Part shown: in pieces, positions 27,161 through 34,840 of the stretch
Numbering within the stretch: position 1 is the stretch's first letter
How the letters are laid out: each line of letters begins with the position of its first letter
Origin: an uncultured Bacteroidota bacterium
GTDB taxonomy: Bacteria > Bacteroidota > Bacteroidia > B-17B0 > Aurantibacillaceae
NCBI GenBank assembly: GCA_937873155.1
Contig: CALMVZ010000039.1
Coordinates: 1 to 64,000, forward strand
DNA length: 64,000 bases
Direction: 5' to 3'
Made by a program: the position numbers and the translations under genes
The notes under the pieces: generated by a model
What the model saw: only the letters and a program-made list of their open reading frames with translations
Database searches by the model: none
What the model was told of the DNA's origin: nothing

Positions 27161-28003
27161 ATGCCTATTTTTGCATTGCGTTTGAAAAACACATTAAAAT
27201 ATACTCTTGTTGTTCTTGCTCTTTCATTCCTGGCAACCTCGTGTGACAGGTTCAACAAACTAATGAAAAGCTCTGATTATGACCTGAAACTAAAACGCGC
27301 GGGAGAGTATTATGCAAAGGGAAATTACATAAAAGCAGAGCAGCTTTATGCAGAGATCATCCCTTATTTCAAGAGCACAGAAAAGGCTGAAGAGATCTAT
27401 TATTACTTTGCTTATTGCAATTATTACATGAATGATTTTTCATTGGCTCAATACCATTTTAAAAATTATTCAAGACAATTCCCGACAAGTAAGCACACAG
27501 AAGAGTGTCTTTTCATGAATGCTTATTGTTATTATCTTACCTCTCCTTATTACACCTTAGATCAAACCGACACTAAAAATGCAATTAAAGAATTCCAGTC
27601 ATTTGTGGATGAATATCCTGAAAGCCAACGTATCGATTCTTGTAACAAGCTCGTTGATATTCTAAGATTCAAGTTGGAACGTAAGGATTACGACCAGATC
27701 AAGCAATACTTTAATCTGGCGGACTATTTTAATGATTATAAGGCAGTTATAGTGGCTTCTACCAATTTCTTTAAGGAATTTCCAGATTCAAGATATGTTC
27801 AGGAAGTACATTATCTGAAGATCAATTCGTACTATTTAATGGCTATGAAAAGCTATCCTGAGAAAAAGGTGGAAAGATTGGACGGGGCTATAGAAAGTTA
27901 CTTAAAATTCGTAGATTTGTACCCCAAAAGTGAATTTTTGGTCAGGGCTGAATCAGTTTATTCCAGCGCTGTGAAAGAGAAACAAAATATACTAAAAAAA
28001 TAA
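27161..28003 (+). CDS. bamD: Outer-membrane assembly lipoprotein BamD
   Basis: 280 residues from ATG 27161. The lipobox LATSC puts the lipidated cysteine at C28. About five TPR units follow (YAKGNYIKAEQLYAEIIPYF, FAYCNYYMNDFSLAQYHFKN), as in BamD/YfiO. The protein works with BamA in the periplasm to insert outer-membrane beta-barrels. A promoter-like box inside the first codons suggests the true start may be TTG 27182, giving MKNTLKYTLVVLALSFLATSC, a more typical lipoprotein leader. It is followed 4 bases later by rpoZ, the usual order in Bacteroidota. Confidence 0.88.
   Translation: MPIFALRLKNTLKYTLVVLALSFLATSCDRFNKLMKSSDYDLKLKRAGEYYAKGNYIKAEQLYAEIIPYFKSTEKAEEIYYYFAYCNYYMNDFSLAQYHFKNYSRQFPTSKHTEECLFMNAYCYYLTSPYYTLDQTDTKNAIKEFQSFVDEYPESQRIDSCNKLVDILRFKLERKDYDQIKQYFNLADYFNDYKAVIVASTNFFKEFPDSRYVQEVHYLKINSYYLMAMKSYPEKKVERLDGAIESYLKFVDLYPKSEFLVRAESVYSSAVKEKQNILKK
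27166..27173 (+). promoter_or_regulatory. -7 box (TATTTTTG) at the bamD start
   Basis: A perfect TAnnTTTG that falls just after the ATG at 27161. If it is used, translation must start downstream, at TTG 27176 or 27182. Confidence 0.45.
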
Positions 28004-28007
28004 AAAA

Positions 28008-28334
28008 ATGGATTTTAAAAAAACGAACGCCGAACTAAGTACTGTAACCCGTGATATCAGAAGGTTTGACAGCCAAACCGGAAATATCTACGAGGCGGTT
28101 TCTATCATGAGCAAACGTGCTAACCAGATCAGCACTGAAATGAAAGAAGAGTTATCGGCTAAGTTACAGGAGTTCTCCAGCCACTCTGATAATTTAGAAG
28201 AGATATTCGAGAACCGTGAGCAAATTGAAATTTCTAAGTTCTACGAAAAATTACCTAAACCATCTTTAATTGCAGTTCAGGAATTTTTAGAAGAGAAGGT
28301 TTACTACCGTAACCCGACCAAAACTACTGAATAA
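28008..28334 (+). CDS. rpoZ: RNA polymerase omega subunit, Bacteroidota type
   Basis: 108 residues. It shows the omega core in RRFDSQTGNIYEAVSIMSKR followed by ANQIS, with the long C-terminal extension found in Bacteroidota (FYEKLPKPSLIAVQEF). Omega helps fold the beta-prime subunit and assemble RNA polymerase. It lies between bamD and coaBC, and a hairpin terminator at 28354-28385 partly separates it from coaBC. Confidence 0.85.
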   Translation: MDFKKTNAELSTVTRDIRRFDSQTGNIYEAVSIMSKRANQISTEMKEELSAKLQEFSSHSDNLEEIFENREQIEISKFYEKLPKPSLIAVQEFLEEKVYYRNPTKTTE

Positions 28335-28353
28335 TAAAAAAACGCATTATATG

Positions 28354-28385
28354 AAAAGGCAGTTGGCATCCGCACACTGCCTTTT
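28354..28385 (+). terminator. Hairpin between rpoZ and coaBC
   Basis: The 10-bp arms AAAAGGCAGT and ACTGCCTTTT enclose a 12-base loop, with a T-rich trail. It probably ends the bamD-rpoZ message. A promoter-like TATTTTTA for coaBC follows at 28387-28394. Confidence 0.75.
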
Positions 28386-28399
28386 GTATTTTTAGCAAG

Positions 28400-29602
28400 G
28401 TGTTACGCAATAAAAAAATACTACTCGGGATCACAGGAGGCATTGCAGCTTATAAATGCGCGCAATTGGTGCGTTTGTTCATAAAAGCAGGTGCTGAAGT
28501 GAAAGTGGTAATGACACCTTCCGCAACTCAATTTGTAACACCTGAAACTCTTTCTGTATTAAGTAAAAATCCGGTTGTAAGCGACTTCTTTGAAAAGCCA
28601 ACACACGAGTGGAATAACCACGTACATTTAGCCGAATGGGCCGATCTTTTTGTGATCGCTCCTGCAACAGCAAATACTTTGGCAAAATTCACCTCCGGCG
28701 TTTGCGATAATATGGTGATGGCTTGTTATCTATCGGCAAGATCAAAGGTGTTCATTGCTCCGGCAATGGATCTTGATATGTACAAACATCCAACCACAAA
28801 AGAAAATTTAAAAAAACTGGAAGGTTTCGGGAACATCATTATTCCTGCTGAAACAGGAGAATTAGCCAGTGGTTTAACAGGTGAAGGACGGATGGCGGAA
28901 CCTGAGAACATTGTTTCTTTCATTGAAAAATATCTCTCATCAGGTTTACCTTTTTCCGGAAAAAAAGTTTTAGTGAATGCCGGCCCCACTTACGAAGCAA
29001 TTGACCCGGTTCGTTTTATTGGTAACAGAAGCTCCGGTAAAACAGGAGTGCTTTTAGCGGATGAATTTTGTGACCAGGGTGCAGAAGTTACTTTGATATT
29101 GGGACCTTCATCACATAAACCAAAGAACGCTTCAGTAAAAGTCATAAATATCGAAACAGCCGAAGAAATGTTCAATAATTGTGTTGAAGTGTTTAAGTCG
29201 GTTGATATTGCTGTACTTTCTGCTGCTGTTGCGGATTATAAACCGAAAGAGGCGAGTGGAAGCAAGATCAAAAAATCAAACACTGAGATCAACCTGGAGC
29301 TGACCAAAACAAAAGATATTCTTGGAGAATTAGGAAAGCAAAAAAGCAAGCAAGTGTTAATTGGTTTCGCCCTGGAAACGGAGAATGCGATCGAATACGC
29401 TAAAGAAAAGATAAAAAAGAAAAATCTCGATCTGATAGTGGTTAATACCACTTCCGAAAGTAATCCGGCGTTTGGAAGCGATTTTAATACGGTGAGCATT
29501 ATTGATAAACACAATAAATTAGTTAATTTTGAGTTTAAATCTAAAGCGGATATCGCTAAAGATATTATAGAAGCCATTAAAGTATTTATGGCTAAAAAAT
29601 AA
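28400..29602 (+). CDS. coaBC: CoaBC: phosphopantothenoylcysteine decarboxylase / phosphopantothenate-cysteine ligase
   Basis: 400 residues from a GTG start. The N-terminal flavin decarboxylase half shows LLGITGGIAAYK, the catalytic-histidine region NHVHLAEW and VIAPATANTLAKF. The C-terminal CTP-dependent ligase half shows GPTYEAIDPVRFIGNRSSG and AAVADYKP. The bifunctional enzyme makes 4-phosphopantetheine from 4-phosphopantothenate and cysteine for coenzyme A. The GTG lies 5 bases after a TATTTTTA box, so the leader would be very short. porD starts one base after its stop. Confidence 0.93.
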   Translation: MLRNKKILLGITGGIAAYKCAQLVRLFIKAGAEVKVVMTPSATQFVTPETLSVLSKNPVVSDFFEKPTHEWNNHVHLAEWADLFVIAPATANTLAKFTSGVCDNMVMACYLSARSKVFIAPAMDLDMYKHPTTKENLKKLEGFGNIIIPAETGELASGLTGEGRMAEPENIVSFIEKYLSSGLPFSGKKVLVNAGPTYEAIDPVRFIGNRSSGKTGVLLADEFCDQGAEVTLILGPSSHKPKNASVKVINIETAEEMFNNCVEVFKSVDIAVLSAAVADYKPKEASGSKIKKSNTEINLELTKTKDILGELGKQKSKQVLIGFALETENAIEYAKEKIKKKNLDLIVVNTTSESNPAFGSDFNTVSIIDKHNKLVNFEFKSKADIAKDIIEAIKVFMAKK

Positions 29603-29603
29603 A

Positions 29604-30506
29604 ATGATCAAACGTCTTTTCATAATTCTGTTCTTCGCTTCTCTGGGTAAATTTTCTTTCTGTCAGGAATTCAATTGCCAGGTCACTATTAACAGCAATC
29701 AGATCCAGGGTACTGACAAAAAACAGATCTTCGATCAGATGCAAAAAGCCATCCTTGAATTTGTTAATAACCGGCGTTGGACCAGTGATGTGTATACAGC
29801 GCAGGAACGTTTGGAATGTTCTTTCCTGATCAATGTTACCCAAGCAGTAGGAACTGATGAATATTTAGGAACACTTCAGATCCAAAGCCGCCGCCCGGTT
29901 TTTAAAAGTTCATTCAATGCCCCATTATTCAATTATATTGATGAGAATTTCCAGTTCAAATTCCAGCAGTTCTCTCAATTAGAATTTAACGATAATACCT
30001 TCCAGAACAATTTAACTTCTGTGATCGCTTTTTATTGTTATGTGATGTTAGCTCTTGATTACGACAGTTTTTCTCCTTTAGGTGGAACGCCATATTGGCA
30101 AAAGGCTCAGGCAGTTGTTCAAAATGCACAGACCGCTTCAGAGAAAGGCTGGAAGTCGAATGAAGGGAATAAGAACAGGTATTGGCTGATCGAAAATCAA
30201 ATGCAGCCTGTGTTCCAGGGCATACGTGATTGCCTTTATAAATATCACCGCGAAGGTTTGGATATCATGAGTGAAAAACCAAGCGAAGGGAGGGCGAAGA
30301 TCTTAGAAGCGCTTCAGTTATTACTTCCGGTGTATAATAATCGTCCCGCATCTTTCAACATGCAAATTTTCTTTAACGCAAAACAAACGGAGATCGTAAA
30401 CGTATTTTCCCAGGGGACCGCCGAAGAGAAAACCAAAGCTGTTGATCTTTTAATGAAGGTTGACCCTGCTAATACCACCAAATACCTCAAAATTCAGGGG
30501 AATTAG
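29604..30506 (+). CDS. porD: DUF4835 family protein, T9SS-associated PorD
   Basis: 300 residues with a signal peptide (RLFIILFFASLGKFSFCQ). The family signature FNCQVTINSNQIQGTDK is right after it, with NRRWTSDVY and YCYVMLALDYDSFSPLGGT further on. This is DUF4835, to my knowledge now named PorD and linked with the T9SS translocon; the exact role is unsettled. Its place after coaBC is conserved in Bacteroidota. In many relatives recN follows next; here a peptide-binding lipoprotein gene does instead. Confidence 0.8.
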   Translation: MIKRLFIILFFASLGKFSFCQEFNCQVTINSNQIQGTDKKQIFDQMQKAILEFVNNRRWTSDVYTAQERLECSFLINVTQAVGTDEYLGTLQIQSRRPVFKSSFNAPLFNYIDENFQFKFQQFSQLEFNDNTFQNNLTSVIAFYCYVMLALDYDSFSPLGGTPYWQKAQAVVQNAQTASEKGWKSNEGNKNRYWLIENQMQPVFQGIRDCLYKYHREGLDIMSEKPSEGRAKILEALQLLLPVYNNRPASFNMQIFFNAKQTEIVNVFSQGTAEEKTKAVDLLMKVDPANTTKYLKIQGN

Positions 30507-30590
30507 TCATTCATGGCTTTTCACAGCCAACTGTGCATAAAACAAAAGCTATTTTCGTAAAACAGGCCTGCTATTTTTAATATTTGTAGT

Positions 30591-32243
30591 ATGCGTAATT
30601 CCCTACTAATATTTGCTGCGTGCGGGCTTTTGGCTTTTTCATGCGGCGGCGGCCATAACAGTGATAGTTCAAAAACTGTTTTTAATACCAACGAGATGAA
30701 TGGGATCACTTCCCTTGATCCGGCAGCCTCGAGCAGTTTTGAGAATATTGAGGCGGTTAATCAATTATTCAACGGACTTGTTCAAACTGATGACGACCTG
30801 AATGTAATTCCTTGTATCGCGCATACTTTTAAAATAAGTGAAGATGGATTGAAGTACACTTTCCTTTTACGTAATGATGTTTATTTCCACGATAACGAAG
30901 CATTTGAGAATGGAAAAGGACGTAAGGTAATTGCTAAAGATTTTGAAATGTCGTTCAACCGTTTGTATGATAGCCGTGTGAGCAGCGCGATGAGTTTGTT
31001 AACTTATGTGGATCGCTCGGAAAAAACAGGTTACAAAGGATTTGTTGCAGTGAATGATTCAGTGTTTGAGATCCATTTAAAAGAGCCTTTCAGTGCGTTC
31101 CTGAATATTTTAACTATGAAATATTTTTCGGTGGTGCCTTATGAAGCGATCGATAAATACCAGCAGGATTTCAGAAGGAACCCGGTTGGAACGGGTCCAT
31201 TCAAGTTCAAGATGTGGGAAGAGGGAGCGAAGCTGATCATGATCAAGAATGAGAATTATTTCGAGAAAGACGAAAAAGGTGTTCGCTTACCATATTTAGA
31301 TGCGGTTTCAATTTCATTCGCGAAAGATAAAGAAACTGCATTCATGGAATTATTGAGCGGTAAATTTGATATGCTTAGTGGGGTAGATGCATTCAACATC
31401 AATGAAGTGTTGGATAAGAACGGAAACCTGAACAGCGCTTACTCTAAAAAATTTTATCTCCAAACAAAAAGCTTTTTGAAAACAGATTATATCGGTATTT
31501 TAATTGATGAAAATATTGAATCAGTTAAAATTTCACCACTCCGATTAAAAGCTGTGAGAAAAGCCATTAATTATGCATTCGACCGTGAAAAAATGATCAA
31601 GTTCCATATGAATAATACCGGGGAAGCGGCAACCGCAGGATTTATCCCTCCCGGTTTAAGGTCATATGATCCGAATAAAGTAAAAGGTTATAAATACGAT
31701 CCGGATAAAGTAAGACAATTATTAATGGAAGCCGGTTTCCCGGATGGAAAGGGATTACCTGAGATCACATTACATACAGTAGATAATTATAAAGAGCAGG
31801 TTGAATTCATCCAGTCACAATTAGGTGAAAATAACATTAAATTAAAGATCAGTATTGATAAACCGGCAGTATTACGCCAGGCCGTTGCAGCGTGTGAATA
31901 CAATATGTTCCGAAAATCTTGGGTTGGTGATTATGCTGATGAAGAGAATTTCATGAGCCTATTTTACAGCAAGAATTTCTCGCCGGCCGGGTTCAATTTC
32001 ACGCACTACAAGAACACTGATTTCGATGTATTATTCGAAAAAGCATTAAAAGAAAATAATGATAGCGTTAAAGTCGACCTTTACCAGCAAATGGACAGAA
32101 TGTTAATAGATGATGCTCCCGTTATCCCTCTATACTACGCTAAAGTGATCCGTTTAGTTAGCCATAACATCAAGGGTTTCAATACTAATCCTATGAATCT
32201 TTTGAACCTAAAAACAGTTAAAAAGGAAGTGCCTCTCGATTAA
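30591..32243 (+). CDS. Peptide/solute-binding lipoprotein, ABC transporter family 5 (DppA/OppA-like)
   Basis: 550 residues. The lipobox LAFSC places the lipid anchor at C18. The SBP family 5 fold is shown by SLDPAASSSFENIEAVNQLF, YTFLLRNDVYFHDNEAF, RNPVGTGPFKFKMWEEG, RKAINYAFDRE and a C-terminal DDAPVIPLYY. It binds di/oligopeptides or similar solutes outside the inner membrane for an ABC importer. No permease or ATPase gene is next to it, so it may serve a transporter encoded elsewhere. The start ATG follows a near-consensus -7 box (AATATTTG) by 4 bases. Confidence 0.88.
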   Translation: MRNSLLIFAACGLLAFSCGGGHNSDSSKTVFNTNEMNGITSLDPAASSSFENIEAVNQLFNGLVQTDDDLNVIPCIAHTFKISEDGLKYTFLLRNDVYFHDNEAFENGKGRKVIAKDFEMSFNRLYDSRVSSAMSLLTYVDRSEKTGYKGFVAVNDSVFEIHLKEPFSAFLNILTMKYFSVVPYEAIDKYQQDFRRNPVGTGPFKFKMWEEGAKLIMIKNENYFEKDEKGVRLPYLDAVSISFAKDKETAFMELLSGKFDMLSGVDAFNINEVLDKNGNLNSAYSKKFYLQTKSFLKTDYIGILIDENIESVKISPLRLKAVRKAINYAFDREKMIKFHMNNTGEAATAGFIPPGLRSYDPNKVKGYKYDPDKVRQLLMEAGFPDGKGLPEITLHTVDNYKEQVEFIQSQLGENNIKLKISIDKPAVLRQAVAACEYNMFRKSWVGDYADEENFMSLFYSKNFSPAGFNFTHYKNTDFDVLFEKALKENNDSVKVDLYQQMDRMLIDDAPVIPLYYAKVIRLVSHNIKGFNTNPMNLLNLKTVKKEVPLD

Positions 32244-32270
32244 AATTTGCTTATATTGCATTAGCTATTT

Positions 32271-33650
32271 ATGAGCGAAGTAATAAGCATACCAAAAGAA
32301 GTAGTAGAAAAAGAATTCTACCGGTCTACAGAAAAATTCCATGTCATAGCCTGTTGGGTTGGTGTGGTTTTAAATTTAGTGTGGTTTATTGGCGATTATT
32401 TTGTTTTGCCTGATCACTGGATTCCCTTCTTAATGTTCAGGGCTTGCGTTTCAGGAATCACAGTTTTGTTATTGATCACAAAAAGACTTACAAGTTTTAG
32501 TATTTACACTATCTGTTTTGTCCTGGTTCTTGGTATAGCGGTTCAAAACGCCTATATGTGGAGTGTTATGGACTTGGCGCATTTGCAAAAGCATACTTTC
32601 GCATACATGGCATTATTCATTGGAGTAGGGATGCTTATCCTTTGGGATATCTGGTACTCGATAATAATAGTTGTAGCTACTGTCATCAGCAATATTATTT
32701 TTTATAAGATCAATAGTCCGCTTACTGTCGATGAATTTTTAATTAATGGCGGCTTGCTTATTCTGACTGTAGCCATCTTTTGCATCTTCCTTATCCGTAC
32801 AAGATATAATTTAACTGTTAGTGAGATCCGCAGCCGTTTAGAATTAGAACAATCAAAACATATTATCGAAGAAGAGCGGAATATCATTCAAAGAAAGAAC
32901 CGCGAGATCACCGATAGTTTGAATTATGCTTCACGGATCCAAAAAGCTGTTATTCCGGCTGAAAGTGAATTCACCAAAGCGTTTAAAGAAAGTTTTGTAT
33001 TGTTCAAACCGCGTGATATTGTTAGCGGTGATTTTTATTGGATAACAGAGATCGATAATAAAGTGTATTACGCAACAGCGGATTGTACAGGCCATGGCGT
33101 GCCCGGGGGCTTTGTTACCATGTTAGGCTTATCTTTTTTAGAAGAGATATTTTTGATCTTAAAGATCACAAGACCCGATGAAGCTTTGAATGTTCTGCGT
33201 GATAAAATAATTAATTCCTCGAAAACAAGTGTTGAGAACAGTCAGGATGGAATGGATATTACTTTGTGTTGTATCGATAAAAAAACAAATAAGCTGACCT
33301 ATGCAGCTGCAAACAATTCATTCTTTGTATTGCGAAACAATGAATTGATCGAATTAAAAGCAGATAAACAACCTTGTGGACTGTTCTTTAAAGCAAAACC
33401 ATTTACCTACAATGAATTTCAATTGAACAAAGGTGATTGCGTTTATACATTTACTGATGGATACGCTGATCAGTTTGGCGGACCAAACGGAAAGAAATTC
33501 TTATATAAACAATTTGAAGACGTACTTTTGAAGAATCACACTAAAGATTTTACCATTCAGAAACAACTTCTCGAATCTGAGATCGATAAATGGAGAGGTA
33601 AAGAGGAGCAGGTAGATGATATATTGGTAATTGGAGTGAAGATCAGTTAG
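32271..33650 (+). CDS. Membrane SpoIIE/PP2C-type serine phosphatase
   Basis: 459 residues. About six membrane helices fill residues 20-190. A coil (EEERNIIQRKNREITDSLNY) leads into a SpoIIE domain with the metal-binding motifs SGDFYW, ADCTGHGVPGGF, FTDGYADQFGG and DDILVIGV. The phosphatase is cytoplasmic and would dephosphorylate a serine, perhaps on an anti-sigma antagonist; no such partner is adjacent. Its linker is the same one that ends the two TPR proteins at 7425-8870 and 12248-13663, which makes it the intact comparator. The stop overlaps the convergent DUF6702 gene by 8 bases. Confidence 0.87.
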   Translation: MSEVISIPKEVVEKEFYRSTEKFHVIACWVGVVLNLVWFIGDYFVLPDHWIPFLMFRACVSGITVLLLITKRLTSFSIYTICFVLVLGIAVQNAYMWSVMDLAHLQKHTFAYMALFIGVGMLILWDIWYSIIIVVATVISNIIFYKINSPLTVDEFLINGGLLILTVAIFCIFLIRTRYNLTVSEIRSRLELEQSKHIIEEERNIIQRKNREITDSLNYASRIQKAVIPAESEFTKAFKESFVLFKPRDIVSGDFYWITEIDNKVYYATADCTGHGVPGGFVTMLGLSFLEEIFLILKITRPDEALNVLRDKIINSSKTSVENSQDGMDITLCCIDKKTNKLTYAAANNSFFVLRNNELIELKADKQPCGLFFKAKPFTYNEFQLNKGDCVYTFTDGYADQFGGPNGKKFLYKQFEDVLLKNHTKDFTIQKQLLESEIDKWRGKEEQVDDILVIGVKIS

Positions 33651-34143
33651 TAATTGTGAACTTTATCTCTTTATCCGGATTGCTGACCTTTGAACTTTGT
33701 TTATTTCCGCCAACTTCAAAGCTTACTAAATTTATTTGTTCCTTTAAAAAATCATAAAGTAAACTTGTGGTGATATTCAGTTGTTTTGGTTTCTCGCACT
33801 TCTCAATTTCCATATAAGTCCATACAACATCATCTTCCTTTTCGAAGCCGATACACTTTAAAGTTCTTGGTTTTCCGTTGAGGTTAATATTTAAACGTTT
33901 GGTAATGTAATCGAAAATTATCTTCTCCGTTTCTTTTTTGTTTTTAGGGTTGATCAGGTCAACACTTGTTTTTGTCGTCCGTTTTAAAGCATCTTCAAGA
34001 TCGTTTGTAAACATTTTACAGGCGATCTCCATCGACTTATTCTTGTCATTGTATTTAATATCAGTAATACTCAAATAAAAAGGATGAGGTTTTCCGGCGT
34101 ACAGAAAAAAACAAACCAGGATTATGTTTTTCAGGAATAACAT
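33643..34143 (-). CDS. DUF6702 family exported protein
   Basis: 166 residues with a hydrophobic leader (FLKNIILVCFFLYAGKPHPF). The family signature HPFYLSITDIKYNDKNKSME, then CKMFTNDLEDAL, follows it. The function is unknown. In Bacteroidota this family is commonly found beside an HupE/UreJ-like membrane protein and an M1 peptidase, as it is here in divergent orientation, so a shared envelope role is likely. Confidence 0.8.
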   Translation of the reverse strand: MLFLKNIILVCFFLYAGKPHPFYLSITDIKYNDKNKSMEIACKMFTNDLEDALKRTTKTSVDLINPKNKKETEKIIFDYITKRLNINLNGKPRTLKCIGFEKEDDVVWTYMEIEKCEKPKQLNITTSLLYDFLKEQINLVSFEVGGNKQSSKVSNPDKEIKFTITN

Positions 34144-34249
34144 TAAACCGTAAATTTACGAAATAGTCATGCTCCTGAAACAAAATCATAAATAAAGATG
34201 AAATGACTATTCCAAATGGCCTCTAAAAACAAATTATCTGCATTTGAAA

Positions 34250-34840
34250 ATGAATGACGCGCAAATATGGTTTAGTACAGGTATAGAACATATACTTGAT
34301 CTTAACGGCTACGATCATATGTTATTTATCGGCTTATTAGTTTTCGCGTATCCGGTTACAGAGTGGAAAAAGCTATTACTGCTTATTACTGCATTCACTG
34401 TTGGTCATTCTTTGACACTGGCTTTAAGTGTTACCGATGTTGTTAAAGTCCCTCAGAAATACACCGAATTACTCATTATTCTCACCATTATTTTCACAGC
34501 AATTTACCTGTTATTTACCTCTAAAAACCCCGCAAAAGGGGGGAGCGTAATTTACCTTATAATTTGTTGCTTTGGATTAGTACACGGCTTGGGTTTTTCC
34601 TATCTCCTGAAAGCCATGTTAGGCAATAGCGACGGTATTTTAATTCCTTTGTTAATGTTTAATGTTGGTTTGGAGGTCGGACAAATTGTAGTGGTAATCT
34701 TAATGGTAGTTGTATTGCTCCTAATAGGTAAATGCGCGAAGTCCATCGAAAGGCCCCTGAAACTAAGTTGTATTAGTATTATTTTAGGCGTTTCTCTTTT
34801 TTTATGTTACTCACGAATATTAAATATCATACACGAATGA
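34250..34840 (+). CDS. HupE/UreJ-like membrane protein
   Basis: About 197 residues with five or six membrane helices. The signature starts GIEHILDLNGYDHMLFIGLL, and FTVGHSLTLALS, LVHGLGFSYLL and FNVGLEVGQ follow, placing His and acidic residues in the membrane as in HupE/UreJ nickel or cobalt permeases. The ion, if any, is not known for this branch. I start at ATG 34250, because the TTG two codons earlier is part of the TGCATTTG box. The stop overlaps the M1 peptidase start (ATGA), which indicates translational coupling. Confidence 0.85.
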   Translation: MNDAQIWFSTGIEHILDLNGYDHMLFIGLLVFAYPVTEWKKLLLLITAFTVGHSLTLALSVTDVVKVPQKYTELLIILTIIFTAIYLLFTSKNPAKGGSVIYLIICCFGLVHGLGFSYLLKAMLGNSDGILIPLLMFNVGLEVGQIVVVILMVVVLLLIGKCAKSIERPLKLSCISIILGVSLFLCYSRILNIIHE

